A program made the position numbers and the translations under genes. From Curvibacter lanceolatus ATCC 14669 (GTDB lineage: Bacteria > Pseudomonadota > Gammaproteobacteria > Burkholderiales > Burkholderiaceae_C): a DNA stretch of 58,078 nucleotides. Under the pieces are notes generated by a model. The model made no database searches and had not been told where the DNA came from. It saw nothing but the letters and a program-made list of their open reading frames with translations. The stretch covers positions 1-58,078 of the forward strand of contig NZ_KB906284.1 of NCBI RefSeq assembly GCF_000381265.1, in the 5' to 3' direction. Positions within the stretch are counted from its first letter, which is position 1. Each line of letters starts with the position of its first letter. Below are positions 42,659-58,075 of the stretch, in pieces.

Positions 42659-43991
42659 TGTCCCGGACGGGATCCCCCTTGCGCGCCGTGCGGGGAATTA
42701 AATGCCCAGGCGATGGGCTTAAAGCCGCGTCGGTGTTGTGCGCAAGAAACGTTTGAATCTGCAATTCACCTTCGGCGCGGAAGACGGAGCAGGTGCAATA
42801 AAGCAGGCGGCCCCCGGGGCGCACCAGGGGCCACAGCAAGGACAGCAAGGCCGCCTGGATGATGGCCAACTGGCCGATGTCGCTTTCGCGGCGCAGCCAA
42901 CGCACATCAGGATGGCGCCGCACGATGCCCGAAGCGGTGCAAGGCGCATCGAGCAAGATGCCGTCGTAGGGCACTTTCCGGCCGTTTTCGGGCCACCAGA
43001 GTTCAGGGTCACGCGCGTCGGCGGCGACCACGCGGGCTTGCAGGCCCAGGCGCGACAGGTTCTGGTGGATGCGCTCGCAGCGGCGGGCGTCGATGTCCAG
43101 GGCCGTGACGTCGCAGTCGGCAAGCTCCAAGAGGTGGGCCGTTTTGCCGCCCGGGGCGGCGCAGGCGTCCAGCAGGCGCAGGCGCTGGCCGGGGTGGGCC
43201 GGGGCCAGGCCCTCCAGCAGCAAGGGGGCGGCCAGCTGGGCCCCAGCGTCCTGCACCGACACGTCGCCCGCGTCGAAGCCGGGCACCTCGAACACGGGGC
43301 GGGCCTGCTCCAGCATGATGGCCGGGCCGCCAAGGGCCTCGGCCGCGATGCCGGCCGCGGCCAGGCGCTGCAGGTAAGCAGGCACCGTGGTGTGGCGCTG
43401 GTTGACACGCAGGGTCATGGGCGCCTGGGTGGCGTTGGTGCGCAGAATCTCCTGCCAGTGGCGCGGGTGGTCCTGGCGCAGGCGGTCGATCCACCAGCGG
43501 GGATGGTTCCACTGCGCCATGGGTTCGCGGGCCGTCGCCTCCACCAAGGCATCGCGCTCACGCAGAAAGCGGCGCAGGCAGGCGTTGATGAAGGACGACT
43601 GGGGCCGGATGGCCGGCAGGCGCTTGGCCGCCTCGACCGTCTGGTCGACCAGGGTGAACATTTCGTAAGGAGCGTCCTGTTCGCGCCAGCCCAGGGCCAG
43701 CGCCGTGCACAACAGGGCATCGGCCAGCACCGGCGGGTTGCGGGGGGCCAGCTTGCGGCGCAAGGCTTCGGCCTGGCCCAGCCAGCGCAGCACATGGAAC
43801 AGCAGGGATTGCACGCCGGGGCGCAGCTCGGCGGGCACCGCCTCGATGGCGGTGGTGGCCGAGGCGCCCGAACGGACTTCGGCCAGGGCCACGGCCACGG
43901 CTTGCAGCTGTTGCCAAAGGGGGATGGAGCCGCTGTAATCGCCCGACTTCAGGCCGGCATTCAAATCGATTTTTTTGTAGTTGCTTGTCAT
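42600..43991 (-). CDS. rsmB: 16S rRNA (cytosine-967-C5)-methyltransferase RsmB
   Basis: This 463-residue enzyme methylates C967 of 16S rRNA with S-adenosylmethionine. A NusB-like RNA-binding domain comes first (about 25-150), and a Rossmann methyltransferase domain follows with motif LDACAAPGGKTAHLLEL, the acidic LDIDARRC, the cysteine in DAPCTASGIVRRHPD and the catalytic cysteine in LYCTCSVF. The LemA-like gene ends in an ATGA overlap with its start. Confidence 0.94.
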   Translation of the reverse strand: MTSNYKKIDLNAGLKSGDYSGSIPLWQQLQAVAVALAEVRSGASATTAIEAVPAELRPGVQSLLFHVLRWLGQAEALRRKLAPRNPPVLADALLCTALALGWREQDAPYEMFTLVDQTVEAAKRLPAIRPQSSFINACLRRFLRERDALVEATAREPMAQWNHPRWWIDRLRQDHPRHWQEILRTNATQAPMTLRVNQRHTTVPAYLQRLAAAGIAAEALGGPAIMLEQARPVFEVPGFDAGDVSVQDAGAQLAAPLLLEGLAPAHPGQRLRLLDACAAPGGKTAHLLELADCDVTALDIDARRCERIHQNLSRLGLQARVVAADARDPELWWPENGRKVPYDGILLDAPCTASGIVRRHPDVRWLRRESDIGQLAIIQAALLSLLWPLVRPGGRLLYCTCSVFRAEGELQIQTFLAHNTDAALSPSPGHLIPRTARKGDPVRDNGLRDHDGFFYALLEKRAD

Positions 43992-44566
43992 AAAGACCGT
44001 GCCGTCCTGTAGGCAAAAACCCAGGCCAGCAATATCGCCGGAAACTGGCGGATGGCTTGGTTGTACCGTTGCGCCGCCTCATTGAAAACGTCCACCGCGG
44101 CCTGATCCTGAAGCAGTATCTGTTCCCAGTGGGTACTCAGCACCTGGGGCAGACGCGGCACGCCGGCGTCCTCATCGGCCAGCACCTGGCGGATCGCCAT
44201 GCGAAAGACCGTCCAGGCTGACGACAGCGACCCCAGCAACTCGGGGTTCAAGGGGCTGAGCTTGGCGGCCTGCAGGCAGGCGCGAAACTGGGCCACGGCG
44301 GGCTGAAGAATGTGCAAATCGGGTCGCCCATGTTCCGCGGTGTCGGTGTCTCCAGCGGGGGCCGTCACCTCTTGTGAACTGTGCAGCCATTGCACTTCGA
44401 TCCATGCCAGGTGTTTGAGCCACTGGGACTCAAGCAAGCTGAATGCCTGAACGGCGGCCACACGCAGGCGCACCAGGCGGTTGTAGGCCCCGACGGCCCA
44501 GAACAGGAGCACGGCCACCGTGATCCAGACCCCGATCGGCAGGTCAAGCAAACCTTCCAAGGACAT
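43988..44566 (-). CDS. LemA-family-like protein
   Basis: This 192-residue membrane-anchored protein has a single N-terminal helix (LPIGVWITVAVLLFWAVGAY) followed by the NRLVRLRVAAVQAFSLLE segment and a helical domain. The C-terminal NEAAQRYNQAIRQFPAILLA and VFAYRTARSL match the LemA pattern (YN-x-FP-x-L-x-F), though diverged. I chose the ATG at 44566, which has a GGAG site 7 bases upstream, over the ATG at 44587. It begins the compact LemA-rsmB-DUF4390-ntrY-ntrX run. Function of the family is unclear; envelope stress and protease links are known in some bacteria. Confidence 0.8.
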   Translation of the reverse strand: MSLEGLLDLPIGVWITVAVLLFWAVGAYNRLVRLRVAAVQAFSLLESQWLKHLAWIEVQWLHSSQEVTAPAGDTDTAEHGRPDLHILQPAVAQFRACLQAAKLSPLNPELLGSLSSAWTVFRMAIRQVLADEDAGVPRLPQVLSTHWEQILLQDQAAVDVFNEAAQRYNQAIRQFPAILLAWVFAYRTARSL

Positions 44567-44603
44567 GGCAGGCTCCACGCATTCCAAAGGCTAGTGTCAG
44601 ATG

Positions 44604-44641
44604 AAAAACGCCCCAGTCCCATCGTTGAATGGGGCTGGGGC
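44604..44641 (-). terminator. Rho-independent terminator of rpoC
   Basis: GCCCCAGTCCCAT (44610-44622) pairs with ATGGGGCTGGGGC (44629-44641), one G-U pair, loop CGTTGA. The A5 at 44604-44608 reads as U5 on the minus strand. It is 30 bases past the rpoC stop. Confidence 0.88.
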
Positions 44642-44670
44642 GCTGATCGCTCACGCGTCAAAGGGCGTGA

Positions 44671-47600
44671 TTACTCCGAGGCAGCACCCTCGGCTTCGGC
44701 GCTGGCGTCCTGGCTGGCAGCCAGGTCGGCGGCTTCGGCTTCGGCGATGGCTCGGCGCTCGGCTTCGTCCATGGCGTCCTTGGCCTTGCGGGCCTGGTGG
44801 TAGGCCAGACCGGTACCGGCCGGGATCAGGCGACCCACGATGACGTTTTCCTTCAGGCCACGCAGCTCGTCGCGCTTGCCCATGATGGCAGCCTCGGTGA
44901 GCACGCGGGTCGTTTCCTGGAACGACGCGGCCGAGATGAAGGAGTCGGTCGACAGCGAGGCCTTGGTGATGCCCAGCAACAGGTTGCTGTAGGTGGCAGG
45001 CACCTTGTTGTCGCGCTGCAGGGCCTCATTGGTGTTGAGGATCTCCGAGCGCTCGACTTGCTCGCCAGCGATGTAGTTCGACTCGCCGGTGTTCTCGACC
45101 ACCACACGACGCAGCATCTGGCGAACGATCACTTCAATGTGCTTGTCGTTGATCTTCACGCCTTGCAAGCGGTACACGTCCTGCACTTCGTCGACGATGT
45201 AGCGGGCCAGCTCTTCCATGCCCAGCAGGCGCAGGATGTCTTGCGGGTCGGCCGGGCCGTCCACAATCGATTCGCCCTTGTTGACCACCTGGCCTTCGTG
45301 CACCAGGATGTTCTTTTCCTTGGGCACGAGTTCTTCGAACACACGGCCTTCCGGATCGGTGATCTGCAGGCGGACCTTGCCCTTGGTTTCCTTGCCGAAC
45401 GACACGGTACCGGTCATTTCGGCCAGGGTGCCCTTGTCCTTCGGCGTACGGGCTTCGAAGAGCTCGGCCACACGCGGCAGACCGCCGGTAATGTCGCGGG
45501 TCTTCTGACCTTCGATTGGGATACGGGCCAGCACTTCGCCAGGGCCCACGTCCTGGCCGTCGCGCACCTGGATCAGAGCGCCGACCTGGAAGCCGATGGT
45601 CACCGAGTGATCGGTACCCGGGATCTTGACTTCCTGGCCTTGGGCGTCGATCAGCTTGACCTGCGGACGCACCACCTTGGCCGAGCCACGACGCTTGGGA
45701 TCGATCACCACCAAGGTGGACAGACCGGTCACTTCGTCGACCTGCTTGGCAACGGTCAGACCTTCTTCGACGTTCTCGAACTTCACCTGGCCGGCGAACT
45801 CGGTGATGATCGGGCGAGTCAGCGGATCCCAGTTGGCGAGGATGGTGCCAGCCTTGATGGTCTGGTCGGCCTTCACCGTCAGGGTCGCACCGTAAGGCAC
45901 CTTGTGGCGTTCGCGTTCGCGGCCATGCTCGTCCTGGATGATGATTTCACCCGAACGTGCAATCACCACCAGTTCGCCCTTGGTGTTGCTCACGTAGCGC
46001 ATCGTGGCATTGAAGCCGATGATGCCGTTGGACTTGGCTTCCACGCTGGAGGCGATGGCAGCACGCGAAGCGGCACCACCGATGTGGAAGGTACGCATGG
46101 TCAGCTGGGTACCCGGCTCACCGATGGACTGGGCAGCGATCACACCCACGGCTTCGCCGAGGTTGATCAGACCGCCGCGACCCAAGTCGCGACCGTAGCA
46201 ACGGGCGCACAGACCATAGCGGGTTTCGCAGATCAGTGCGGTGCGGACCTTCACTTCGTCGACGCCAGCGGCTTCGAGGTCTTCGATCAGGTCTTCGTCC
46301 AGCATGCTGCCGGCCACGGCCAGCACAGCGCGGGTTTCCGGGTGCAGCACGTCTTCGGCAGCGGTGCGGCCCAGGATACGGTCGCGCAGCGATTCGATCA
46401 CTTCACCGCCTTCGACGATGGCGCGCATCAGCGAGCCATTGGTGGTGCCGCAATCGTCTTCGGTGACCACCAGATCCTGCGTCACGTCGACCAGACGACG
46501 GGTCAGGTAACCCGAGTTGGCCGTCTTCAGCGCCGTATCCGCCAGACCCTTACGGGCACCGTGGGTGGAGATGAAGTACTGCAACACGTTCAGACCTTCA
46601 CGGAAGTTCGCCGTGATGGGGGTCTCGATGATGGAGCCGTCAGGCTTGGCCATCAGGCCCCGCATCCCTGCGAGCTGACGGATCTGGGCGGCAGAACCGC
46701 GGGCGCCGGAGTCGGCCATCATGTAAATCGAGTTGAACGATTCCTGATCGACTTCATTGCCGTGGCGGTCGATGGTCTTTTGCTTGGCCAACTGGGCCAT
46801 CATGACCTTGGAGACTTCGTCACCCGACTTGCCCCAGATGTCCACCACCTTGTTGTAGCGTTCGCCAGCGGTCACGAGACCGGAGACGTACTGCTGTTCG
46901 ATTTCCTTCACCTCGCGCTCGGAGCGCTCGATGATGCCTTGCTTCTCCGGCGGCACCAGCATGTCGTCGATGCAGATCGAGATGCCGGCACGGGTGGCCA
47001 GACGGAAACCGTTTTGCAGCAGCTTGTCGGCGAAGACCACCGTTTCCTTGAGACCGCACTTGCGGAAGGAGACGTTGATCAGCTTCGAGATTTCCTTCTT
47101 CTTGAGCGCCTTGTTGATGTTGGCAAAAGGCAGGCCCTTGGGCAGGATCTCGGACAGCAGAGCGCGGCCGGCGGTGGTTTCCACCAGCTTGGTGTCAGGC
47201 ACGAATTCGCCGGTGGCCTTGTCCTTGTTCCACTCGGTGATACGCACGGTGACGCGGGCGGTCAGCTCGACCTGGCCGGCATCGAAAGCGCGTTGCACTT
47301 CGGGCACATCGGAGAACACCAGACCTTCGCCCTTGGCGTTGATGCGGTCACGGGTCGTGTAGTACAGACCCAGCACCACGTCTTGCGAGGGCACGATCGA
47401 GGGTTCGCCAGAGGCCGGGAACAGCACGTTGTTGGAGGCCAGCATCAGCGTGCGGGCTTCCATCTGGGCTTCCACCGACAGCGGCACGTGAACAGCCATC
47501 TGGTCACCGTCGAAGTCGGCGTTGAAGGCCGCGCAAACCAGCGGGTGCAGTTGGATGGCCTTGCCTTCGATCAGGATGGGTTCGAAGGCCTGGATGCCCA

Positions 47601-48888
47601 GACGGTGCAGCGTAGGCGCACGGTTGAGCATGATCGGGTGTTCCTTGATGACTTCTTCAAGGATGTCCCACACCACCGGGGTGCCGGATTCAACTTCCTT
47701 CTTGGCTGCCTTGATGGTGGTGGCAATGCCCATCGCCTCGAGGCGCGAGAAGATGAAGGGCTTGAACAGTTCCAGCGCCATCAGCTTGGGCAGACCGCAC
47801 TGGTGCAGCTTCAGGGTCGGGCCCACGGTAATCACCGAACGACCCGAGTAGTCGACGCGCTTGCCCAGCAAGTTCTGACGGAAACGACCGCTCTTGCCCT
47901 TGATCATGTCGGCCAGCGACTTGAGAGCACGCTTGTTGGCACCGGTCATGGCCTTGCCGCGGCGGCCGTTGTCGAGCAGCGAGTCGACGGCTTCCTGCAG
48001 CATCCGCTTTTCGTTGCGGGCGATGATTTCAGGGGCCTTCAACTCCAGCAGGCGACGCAGACGGCTGTTGCGGTTGATGACGCGGCGGTACAGGTCGTTC
48101 AGGTCGGAGGTGGCGAAGCGGCCGCCATCCAGCGGCACCAGCGGACGCAGGTCCGGCGGCAGCACGGGCAGCACTTCGAGCACCATCCACTCGGGCTTGA
48201 TGCCCGACTTCTTGAAGGCTTCGAGCACCTTGAGGCGCTTGGCGTTCTTCTTGACCTTGACTTCAGAGCCGGTCAGGTCGCCGCGCAGACGTTCGATCTC
48301 GGTGTCGATGTCGATCGCCTCCAGCAGATCCTTGATGCCTTCAGCGCCCATCTTGGCGATGAATTCATCGCCGTATTCCTTGCGCTTGGCGTCGTAGTCG
48401 TCCTCGGACATGATGCTGAACTTCTTCAGCGGGGTCATGCCGGGGTCGGTCACCACGTAGGCTTCGAAGTACAGCACGCGTTCGATGTCGCGCAGCGTCA
48501 TGTCGAGCACCAGGCCCAGACGCGAAGGCAGCGACTTCAGGAACCAGATGTGGGCGCAAGGAGCGGCCAGGTCGATGTGACCCATGCGTTCACGACGCAC
48601 CTTGGTCTGGGTGACTTCAACGCCGCACTTCTCGCAGATCACACCGCGGTGCTTGAGGCGCTTGTACTTGCCGCACAGGCACTCGTAGTCCTTGATGGGG
48701 CCGAAGATCTTGGCGCAGAACAGGCCGTCACGCTCGGGCTTGAAGGTCCGGTAGTTGATGGTCTCGGGCTTCTTCACTTCACCGAAAGACCAGGAACGGA
48801 TCTTCTCAGGCGAGGCCATGCCGATGCGGATGGCATCGAAATGCTCATCGGGCGTGAATTGCTTGAACAGGTCGAGTAGCGATTTCAT
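44671..48888 (-). CDS. rpoC: DNA-directed RNA polymerase subunit beta'
   Basis: This 1405-residue beta' subunit carries the catalytic magnesium site ([12 protein letters not shown], about 458-469). Other hallmarks are the N-terminal zinc ribbon ([19 protein letters not shown], about 70-88), [14 protein letters not shown] and the bridge-helix region [12 protein letters not shown]. The second zinc site includes CARCYGRD. It begins [20 protein letters not shown] at 48888 and ends in an Ala/Glu-rich tail. It starts 20 bases after rpoB. Confidence 0.98.
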   Translation of the reverse strand: MKSLLDLFKQFTPDEHFDAIRIGMASPEKIRSWSFGEVKKPETINYRTFKPERDGLFCAKIFGPIKDYECLCGKYKRLKHRGVICEKCGVEVTQTKVRRERMGHIDLAAPCAHIWFLKSLPSRLGLVLDMTLRDIERVLYFEAYVVTDPGMTPLKKFSIMSEDDYDAKRKEYGDEFIAKMGAEGIKDLLEAIDIDTEIERLRGDLTGSEVKVKKNAKRLKVLEAFKKSGIKPEWMVLEVLPVLPPDLRPLVPLDGGRFATSDLNDLYRRVINRNSRLRRLLELKAPEIIARNEKRMLQEAVDSLLDNGRRGKAMTGANKRALKSLADMIKGKSGRFRQNLLGKRVDYSGRSVITVGPTLKLHQCGLPKLMALELFKPFIFSRLEAMGIATTIKAAKKEVESGTPVVWDILEEVIKEHPIMLNRAPTLHRLGIQAFEPILIEGKAIQLHPLVCAAFNADFDGDQMAVHVPLSVEAQMEARTLMLASNNVLFPASGEPSIVPSQDVVLGLYYTTRDRINAKGEGLVFSDVPEVQRAFDAGQVELTARVTVRITEWNKDKATGEFVPDTKLVETTAGRALLSEILPKGLPFANINKALKKKEISKLINVSFRKCGLKETVVFADKLLQNGFRLATRAGISICIDDMLVPPEKQGIIERSEREVKEIEQQYVSGLVTAGERYNKVVDIWGKSGDEVSKVMMAQLAKQKTIDRHGNEVDQESFNSIYMMADSGARGSAAQIRQLAGMRGLMAKPDGSIIETPITANFREGLNVLQYFISTHGARKGLADTALKTANSGYLTRRLVDVTQDLVVTEDDCGTTNGSLMRAIVEGGEVIESLRDRILGRTAAEDVLHPETRAVLAVAGSMLDEDLIEDLEAAGVDEVKVRTALICETRYGLCARCYGRDLGRGGLINLGEAVGVIAAQSIGEPGTQLTMRTFHIGGAASRAAIASSVEAKSNGIIGFNATMRYVSNTKGELVVIARSGEIIIQDEHGRERERHKVPYGATLTVKADQTIKAGTILANWDPLTRPIITEFAGQVKFENVEEGLTVAKQVDEVTGLSTLVVIDPKRRGSAKVVRPQVKLIDAQGQEVKIPGTDHSVTIGFQVGALIQVRDGQDVGPGEVLARIPIEGQKTRDITGGLPRVAELFEARTPKDKGTLAEMTGTVSFGKETKGKVRLQITDPEGRVFEELVPKEKNILVHEGQVVNKGESIVDGPADPQDILRLLGMEELARYIVDEVQDVYRLQGVKINDKHIEVIVRQMLRRVVVENTGESNYIAGEQVERSEILNTNEALQRDNKVPATYSNLLLGITKASLSTDSFISAASFQETTRVLTEAAIMGKRDELRGLKENVIVGRLIPAGTGLAYHQARKAKDAMDEAERRAIAEAEAADLAASQDASAEAEGAASE

Positions 48889-48908
48889 GTGACTCTTTCC
48901 TTTTCAAA

Positions 48909-53021
<4,113 letters not shown>

Positions 53022-53309
53022 GAAATCTCCGGGCAAAGACATGAGTCCTGGGTCTTCGACGACTGGACCCGCGGGACGGTGGTGCACGCTGGGCACACAC
53101 GTGCGGGCTTGGCGGTTGGCCACTACCAACCATGGCTGACGGCGATGCATTGCACATCGCCCGGACCAAGGCATCTTCTGCTGTCGGGGTCAGAAGACAC
53201 TCAAAAGCTGCCAGTTTGCAGCTTTTGGGTGCGCTCTGTGAGACGCATCCTATAAGCACCAAAGGCTGGAGGCCCTTTGTGAGCACTCCAGCCTCTGAGC
53301 GAGACCCAA
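53022..53309 (-). promoter_or_regulatory. rplL-rpoB intergenic region with two hairpins (attenuator/processing region)
   Basis: On the minus strand, just after rplL, AGGCTGGAG and CTCCAGCCT (53286-53294 with 53263-53271) form a 9-bp stem followed by only three U. Further on, CAAAAGCTGC and GCAGCTTTTG (53202-53211 with 53218-53227) form a perfect 10-bp stem. In E. coli this gap holds an attenuator and an RNase III site that lower rpoB expression relative to rplL. These stems probably do the same; the mechanism is inferred. Confidence 0.6.
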
Positions 53310-53684
53310 TTACTTGAGTTCGACCTTGGCGCCAGCTTCTTCCAGCTTCTTCTTGGCAGCTTCGGCGTCAGCCTTGGCAATGCCTTCCTTGACGGCCTTG
53401 GGAGCGCCGTCGACCAGGTCCTTGGCTTCCTTCAGACCCAGGCCGGTGATTTCACGCACGGCCTTGATGACGGACACCTTGTTGGCGCCGGCTTCGAGCA
53501 GAACGACGTTGAATTCGGTCTTCTCTTCGGCAACAGCAGCAGCAGCACCGCCACCAGCAGCAGGAGCGGCCATAGCGGCAGCGCTCACGCCAAACTTCTC
53601 TTCGATGGCCTTCACCAGGTCGTTGAGTTCGAGGACCGTCATGCTGTCGAGAGCGGTCAGAAATGCGTCTTTATCGAATGCCAT
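53310..53684 (-). CDS. rplL: 50S ribosomal protein L7/L12
   Basis: This 124-residue stalk protein recruits translation factors. It has a helical N-terminal dimerisation part (about 1-35, [20 protein letters not shown]), an Ala/Gly-rich hinge (about 36-54) and the C-terminal domain with [20 protein letters not shown]. It follows rplJ by 39 bases. Confidence 0.98.
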   Translation of the reverse strand: MAFDKDAFLTALDSMTVLELNDLVKAIEEKFGVSAAAMAAPAAGGGAAAAVAEEKTEFNVVLLEAGANKVSVIKAVREITGLGLKEAKDLVDGAPKAVKEGIAKADAEAAKKKLEEAGAKVELK

Positions 53685-53723
53685 TTTTAAATTCCTAACA
53701 ATTGGTTCAAGGTTGCTGTGGGC

Positions 53724-54242
53724 TTAGGCAGCCACAGCAGCTTCTTCGGTTGCGCCTTCGCCTTTTTTGGCCGCCAGAGCACCCAACACCACAGCGGTGC
53801 GAGAGATGGGGGACATCAGCAAGCCACACAACTGGGCCAGCAACACTTCCTTCGACGGAATGTTGGCCAGTTGCTTAACGCCGTTCACATCCAGGGCTTT
53901 ACCTCCGAAAGCGCCGCCGCGAATCACCAACTTGTCGTTGGTCTTCGCGAAATCGGCCACCACCTTAGCGGCGGCCACAGCGTCTTCGGAGAAGCCATAG
54001 ATCAGCGGACCGGTCATCTGGTCGGCGACAACATCAAACTGGCTGCCAGCCACAGCACGGCGGGCCAGGGTGTTCTTCAGAACACTCAGGCTCACACCCT
54101 TGCTGCGAGCGTCAACGCGCAGTTTGGTCATGTCAGCGACCGTGATGCCACGGTATTCCGCGATCACGAGCGTTTGAGCTTTAGCGGCGAGGCTGGTCAC
54201 TTCGGAAATGACCGCTTCTTTCTCACTGCGATTCAGACTCAA
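53724..54242 (-). CDS. rplJ: 50S ribosomal protein L10 (TTG start)
   Basis: This 172-residue protein anchors L7/L12 to the ribosome. The N-terminal rRNA-binding domain runs to about residue 130 ([20 protein letters not shown], then [13 protein letters not shown] and [10 protein letters not shown]) and the C-terminal helix binds L12 dimers. No ATG exists at the right place: the start is TTG at 54242, six bases after a strong AAGGAG site. Translation is regulated in this family by L10-L12 binding to its leader, which is present upstream. Confidence 0.96.
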   Translation of the reverse strand: MSLNRSEKEAVISEVTSLAAKAQTLVIAEYRGITVADMTKLRVDARSKGVSLSVLKNTLARRAVAGSQFDVVADQMTGPLIYGFSEDAVAAAKVVADFAKTNDKLVIRGGAFGGKALDVNGVKQLANIPSKEVLLAQLCGLLMSPISRTAVVLGALAAKKGEGATEEAAVAA

Positions 54243-54339
54243 GGTCTACTCCTTCAAAATGCGTCTCGGGATCACTCCTTCGACGCGCCTTAGTGCAGCG
54301 ACCAACTGTTTTGGAAAATTTCCATCTGCAGCGGGATCG

Positions 54340-54407
54340 CCATCTGCGCTGGCCCCTCGGGTATTAAGTGATAGCCTTTCGGCTCCCACACCAGCGGTCT
54401 TGGATGG
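54340..54407 (-). ncRNA. L10 (rplJ) mRNA leader, L10-L12 binding element
   Basis: On the minus strand, about 100 bases before rplJ, the pieces CATCCAAGACCGCTGG and CCAGCGCAGATGG pair as CGCTGG/CCAGCG and CCATC/GATGG. The unpaired CAAGAC and CAGA between them fit the kink-turn of the conserved L10 leader. L10-L12 complexes bind this in other bacteria and repress rplJL translation. Confidence 0.7.
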
Positions 54408-54485
54408 CCCTGCGGTCTCTTTCAAGACCCCAGGCCCACCACACCAGAGGACTTGCGCCCTCTGACGATTTCTTGCTCGAAGCGA

Positions 54486-55181
54486 TTAAGCTGCGATGGT
54501 TTGGGTATCGACGCGAACGCCCACGCCCATGGTCGACGACACAGCCACCTTGCGCAGGTAAACACCCTTGCTGGTCGCCGGCTTGGCCTTGTTCAGGGCA
54601 TCCACCAGAGCAGCCAGGTTGCCCTGGAGCTTGTCGGTGTCGAACGAACGACGGCCGATGGTGGAGTGAACGATACCGGCCTTGTCAACGCGGAATTGCA
54701 CTTGACCAGCCTTGGCGTTGCGCACGGCGGTGGCGACGTCAGGGGTCACAGTACCCACCTTGGGGTTAGGCATCAAACCGCGCGGGCCCAGGATCTGACC
54801 CAGGGTACCCACGATGCGCATGGCATCGGGAGCAGCGATCACGATATCGAAAGGCATGTCACCAGCCTTCACCTGGGCGGCCAGATCGTCCATGCCGACC
54901 ACGTCAGCGCCGGCAGCCTTGGCTTCTTCAGCCTTGGCACCTTGGGCGAACACAGCAACGCGCTTGGTCTTGCCGGTACCGTTGGGCAGCACCACGGCGC
55001 CACGAACGACTTGATCCGACTTCTTCGCGTCAATGCCGAGCTGCACAGCCACGTCGATGGACTCATCGAACTTGGCAGTCGCAAACTCTTTCACCAGGGT
55101 GATGGCATCGTTCAGGGCGTACAGCTTGTTGCTGTCGACCTTGCCTTGCAGGGCTTTTGCTTTTTTGGTGAGCTTAGTCAT
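54486..55181 (-). CDS. rplA: 50S ribosomal protein L1
   Basis: This 231-residue protein binds 23S rRNA at the E-site stalk and represses its own operon. Motifs are [40 protein letters not shown] and [19 protein letters not shown]. The ATG at 55181 overlaps the rplK stop by one base (TGATG); GTG at 55184 is a less likely start. Confidence 0.97.
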   Translation of the reverse strand: MTKLTKKAKALQGKVDSNKLYALNDAITLVKEFATAKFDESIDVAVQLGIDAKKSDQVVRGAVVLPNGTGKTKRVAVFAQGAKAEEAKAAGADVVGMDDLAAQVKAGDMPFDIVIAAPDAMRIVGTLGQILGPRGLMPNPKVGTVTPDVATAVRNAKAGQVQFRVDKAGIVHSTIGRRSFDTDKLQGNLAALVDALNKAKPATSKGVYLRKVAVSSTMGVGVRVDTQTIAA

Positions 55182-55612
55182 CACAGACCCTCCACCGTCA
55201 CGCCCATGGAGCGTGCGGAACCAGCGATGGTACGAATTGCGGCATCAACGCTGGCAGCGTTCATGTCCTTCATCTTGGTCTTGGCGATTTCTTCGAGCTG
55301 AGCGCGAGTGATCTTGCCAACCTTGTCGCTGTGCGGACGAGCAGAGCCCTTGTCCAGCTTGATGGCCTTCTTGATCAGAGTCGTCGCGGGCGGCGTCTTG
55401 ATGATGAAGGTGAAGCTCTTGTCAGCGAACGCGGTGATGACCACGGGCAGCGGCAGACCAGGTTCAACACCTTGGGTCTGGGCGTTGAACGCCTTGCAGA
55501 ACTCCATGATGTTCAGGCCGCGCTGACCCAGTGCCGGGCCGATCGGGGGGGACGGGTTGGCCTTGCCAGCTGGCACTTGCAGCTTCACAAAACCGACGAT
55601 TTTTTTCGCCAT
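55181..55612 (-). CDS. rplK: 50S ribosomal protein L11
   Basis: This 143-residue protein of the GTPase-associated centre starts [20 protein letters not shown] and has the conserved [20 protein letters not shown] stretch and a C-terminal rRNA-binding domain ([34 protein letters not shown]). AAGGAG lies just before the ATG. It follows nusG after 127 bases. Confidence 0.97.
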   Translation of the reverse strand: MAKKIVGFVKLQVPAGKANPSPPIGPALGQRGLNIMEFCKAFNAQTQGVEPGLPLPVVITAFADKSFTFIIKTPPATTLIKKAIKLDKGSARPHSDKVGKITRAQLEEIAKTKMKDMNAASVDAAIRTIAGSARSMGVTVEGL

Positions 55613-55739
55613 GCTTTACTCCTTGCGGGTCAAACGCCATGCAGGTCAAGCAACCAGCACATGGCTTCCCGGGGTTAACGACTCTGGATTTGACGCTGCG
55701 CCGAGTCGGGTGGCGCAACAACCGGCAAGCCGGAAAAAC

Positions 55740-56327
55740 TCAGGTCTTTTCGACCTGGGTGAATTCGAGCTCGACGGGTGTGGCGCGACCGAAGATCGTC
55801 ACAGACACGCGGACCTTGCTCTTTTCGTAGTTCACTTCTTCCACAGAACCATTGAAGTCTGTGAAAGGACCTTCCTTGACGCGAACCAACTCGCCGACCA
55901 CAAACTCGACCTTGTGACGCGGCTTGTCGGTGCCTTCCTGCATCTGGCTGACGATCTTCTGGACTTCTTCTTCAGAGATCGGTGCAGGACGGTTCTTGGC
56001 GCCCCCCACAAAACCAGTGACCTTGTTGGTGTGCTTCACCAAGTGCCAGGATTCGTCATCCATCACCATCTCCACCAGCACGTAGCCAGGGAAAAAGCGA
56101 CGCTCGGTGGTCTTGCGCTGGCCATTCTTCATTTCCACCACTTCTTCGGTGGGGACCAGAATGCGCCCGAACTTGTGCTGCATGCCAGCACGATTGATGC
56201 GTTCGGTGATGTTGCGCTCAACAGCCTTTTCCATACCCGAATAGGCATGGACAACATACCAACGCAGATCGGGATTTGTGGGGGTGGCAGCCGCTGGGGC
56301 CACCGAATTGTCAACAGCGTCAGTCAT
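55740..56327 (-). CDS. nusG: Transcription elongation/antitermination factor NusG
   Basis: This 195-residue factor binds RNA polymerase beta' and couples transcription to Rho or to the ribosome. The NGN domain is seen as [20 protein letters not shown], then [12 protein letters not shown] and VTGFVGG. The C-terminal KOW domain has [20 protein letters not shown]. Start at 56327 overlaps the secE stop by one base. A short Ala/Thr-rich N-terminal extension precedes the NGN domain. Confidence 0.97.
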   Translation of the reverse strand: MTDAVDNSVAPAAATPTNPDLRWYVVHAYSGMEKAVERNITERINRAGMQHKFGRILVPTEEVVEMKNGQRKTTERRFFPGYVLVEMVMDDESWHLVKHTNKVTGFVGGAKNRPAPISEEEVQKIVSQMQEGTDKPRHKVEFVVGELVRVKEGPFTDFNGSVEEVNYEKSKVRVSVTIFGRATPVELEFTQVEKT

Positions 56328-56710
56328 TATCGTTTCCACCCCAGAATCACGTCGTAAAACAACCACTCAAGGGTCTTGTCGGTGAACCACAGAAACAAAG
56401 CCATGATCACGACAAAGCCAAAAACATAGGCGGTGATCTGAATGGCTTCTTTGCGGGTAGGCCAGACAACCTTGCGCACTTCACGCACAGCCTCACGGCC
56501 AAATGCCACCAACTGCCGACCCGACTCCGAAGTCAGGAACACAGCACCCGCAGCAATCAGACCCACAATCAGCGCAGCCCATTGCGCCAAAGCGCCCTGT
56601 TGAGTCAGCAGATAGAACGCCACCAAGGCCGCAAGCACCAATGCGCCTGCAGCCACGAGTTTGGCCTTGTCGGCCCCTGTGTTGACAGTTTCAACCTGTG
56701 AAGTTGCCAT
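56327..56710 (-). CDS. secE: Preprotein translocase subunit SecE
   Basis: This 127-residue inner-membrane protein stabilises SecY. It has three predicted helices (about 18-36, 44-60 and 92-115), as in E. coli, and the conserved amphipathic region [19 protein letters not shown]. It overlaps nusG by one base (TAATG). Confidence 0.96.
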   Translation of the reverse strand: MATSQVETVNTGADKAKLVAAGALVLAALVAFYLLTQQGALAQWAALIVGLIAAGAVFLTSESGRQLVAFGREAVREVRKVVWPTRKEAIQITAYVFGFVVIMALFLWFTDKTLEWLFYDVILGWKR

Positions 56711-56757
56711 GATGGGCTGGATTCCGCTTCAAATTTGTTGTGTGCCCTGAGACACAG

Positions 56758-56784
56758 AAGCCCGTCAGGGCTTGACGGGCTTTT
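56758..56784. other. Hairpin between tRNA-Trp and secE
   Basis: AAGCCCGTCA (56758-56767) pairs exactly with TGACGGGCTT (56773-56782) over GGGCT. On the minus strand it has no U-tract, so it is unlikely to terminate fully between tRNA-Trp and secE; it may be a processing signal or partial attenuator. The four T are on the plus-strand side, where no gene precedes it. Confidence 0.45.
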
Positions 56785-56799
56785 GATGCCACCTTCAGG

Positions 56800-56875
56800 T
56801 GGCAGGGGCAGTAGGAATCGAACCTACAACCTTCGGTTTTGGAGACCGACGCTCTGCCAATTGAGCTATACCCCT
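56800..56875 (-). tRNA. tRNA-Trp (anticodon CCA)
   Basis: This 76-base minus-strand cloverleaf has the anticodon loop context GGTCTCCAAAACC (anticodon CCA), T-arm TAGGTTCGATTCCTA and acceptor AGGGGTA pairing with TGCCCCT, plus an encoded CCA. It lies between tuf and secE as usual in proteobacteria. Confidence 0.95.
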
Positions 56876-56884
56876 CCGAGACAA

Positions 56885-58075
<1,191 letters not shown>

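Noticed and set aside
44797-48879. 1360-codon open frame antisense to rpoC
   Set aside because: It mirrors rpoC codon bias in GC-rich DNA; the translation is low-complexity His/Gly/Val-rich with no family motif.
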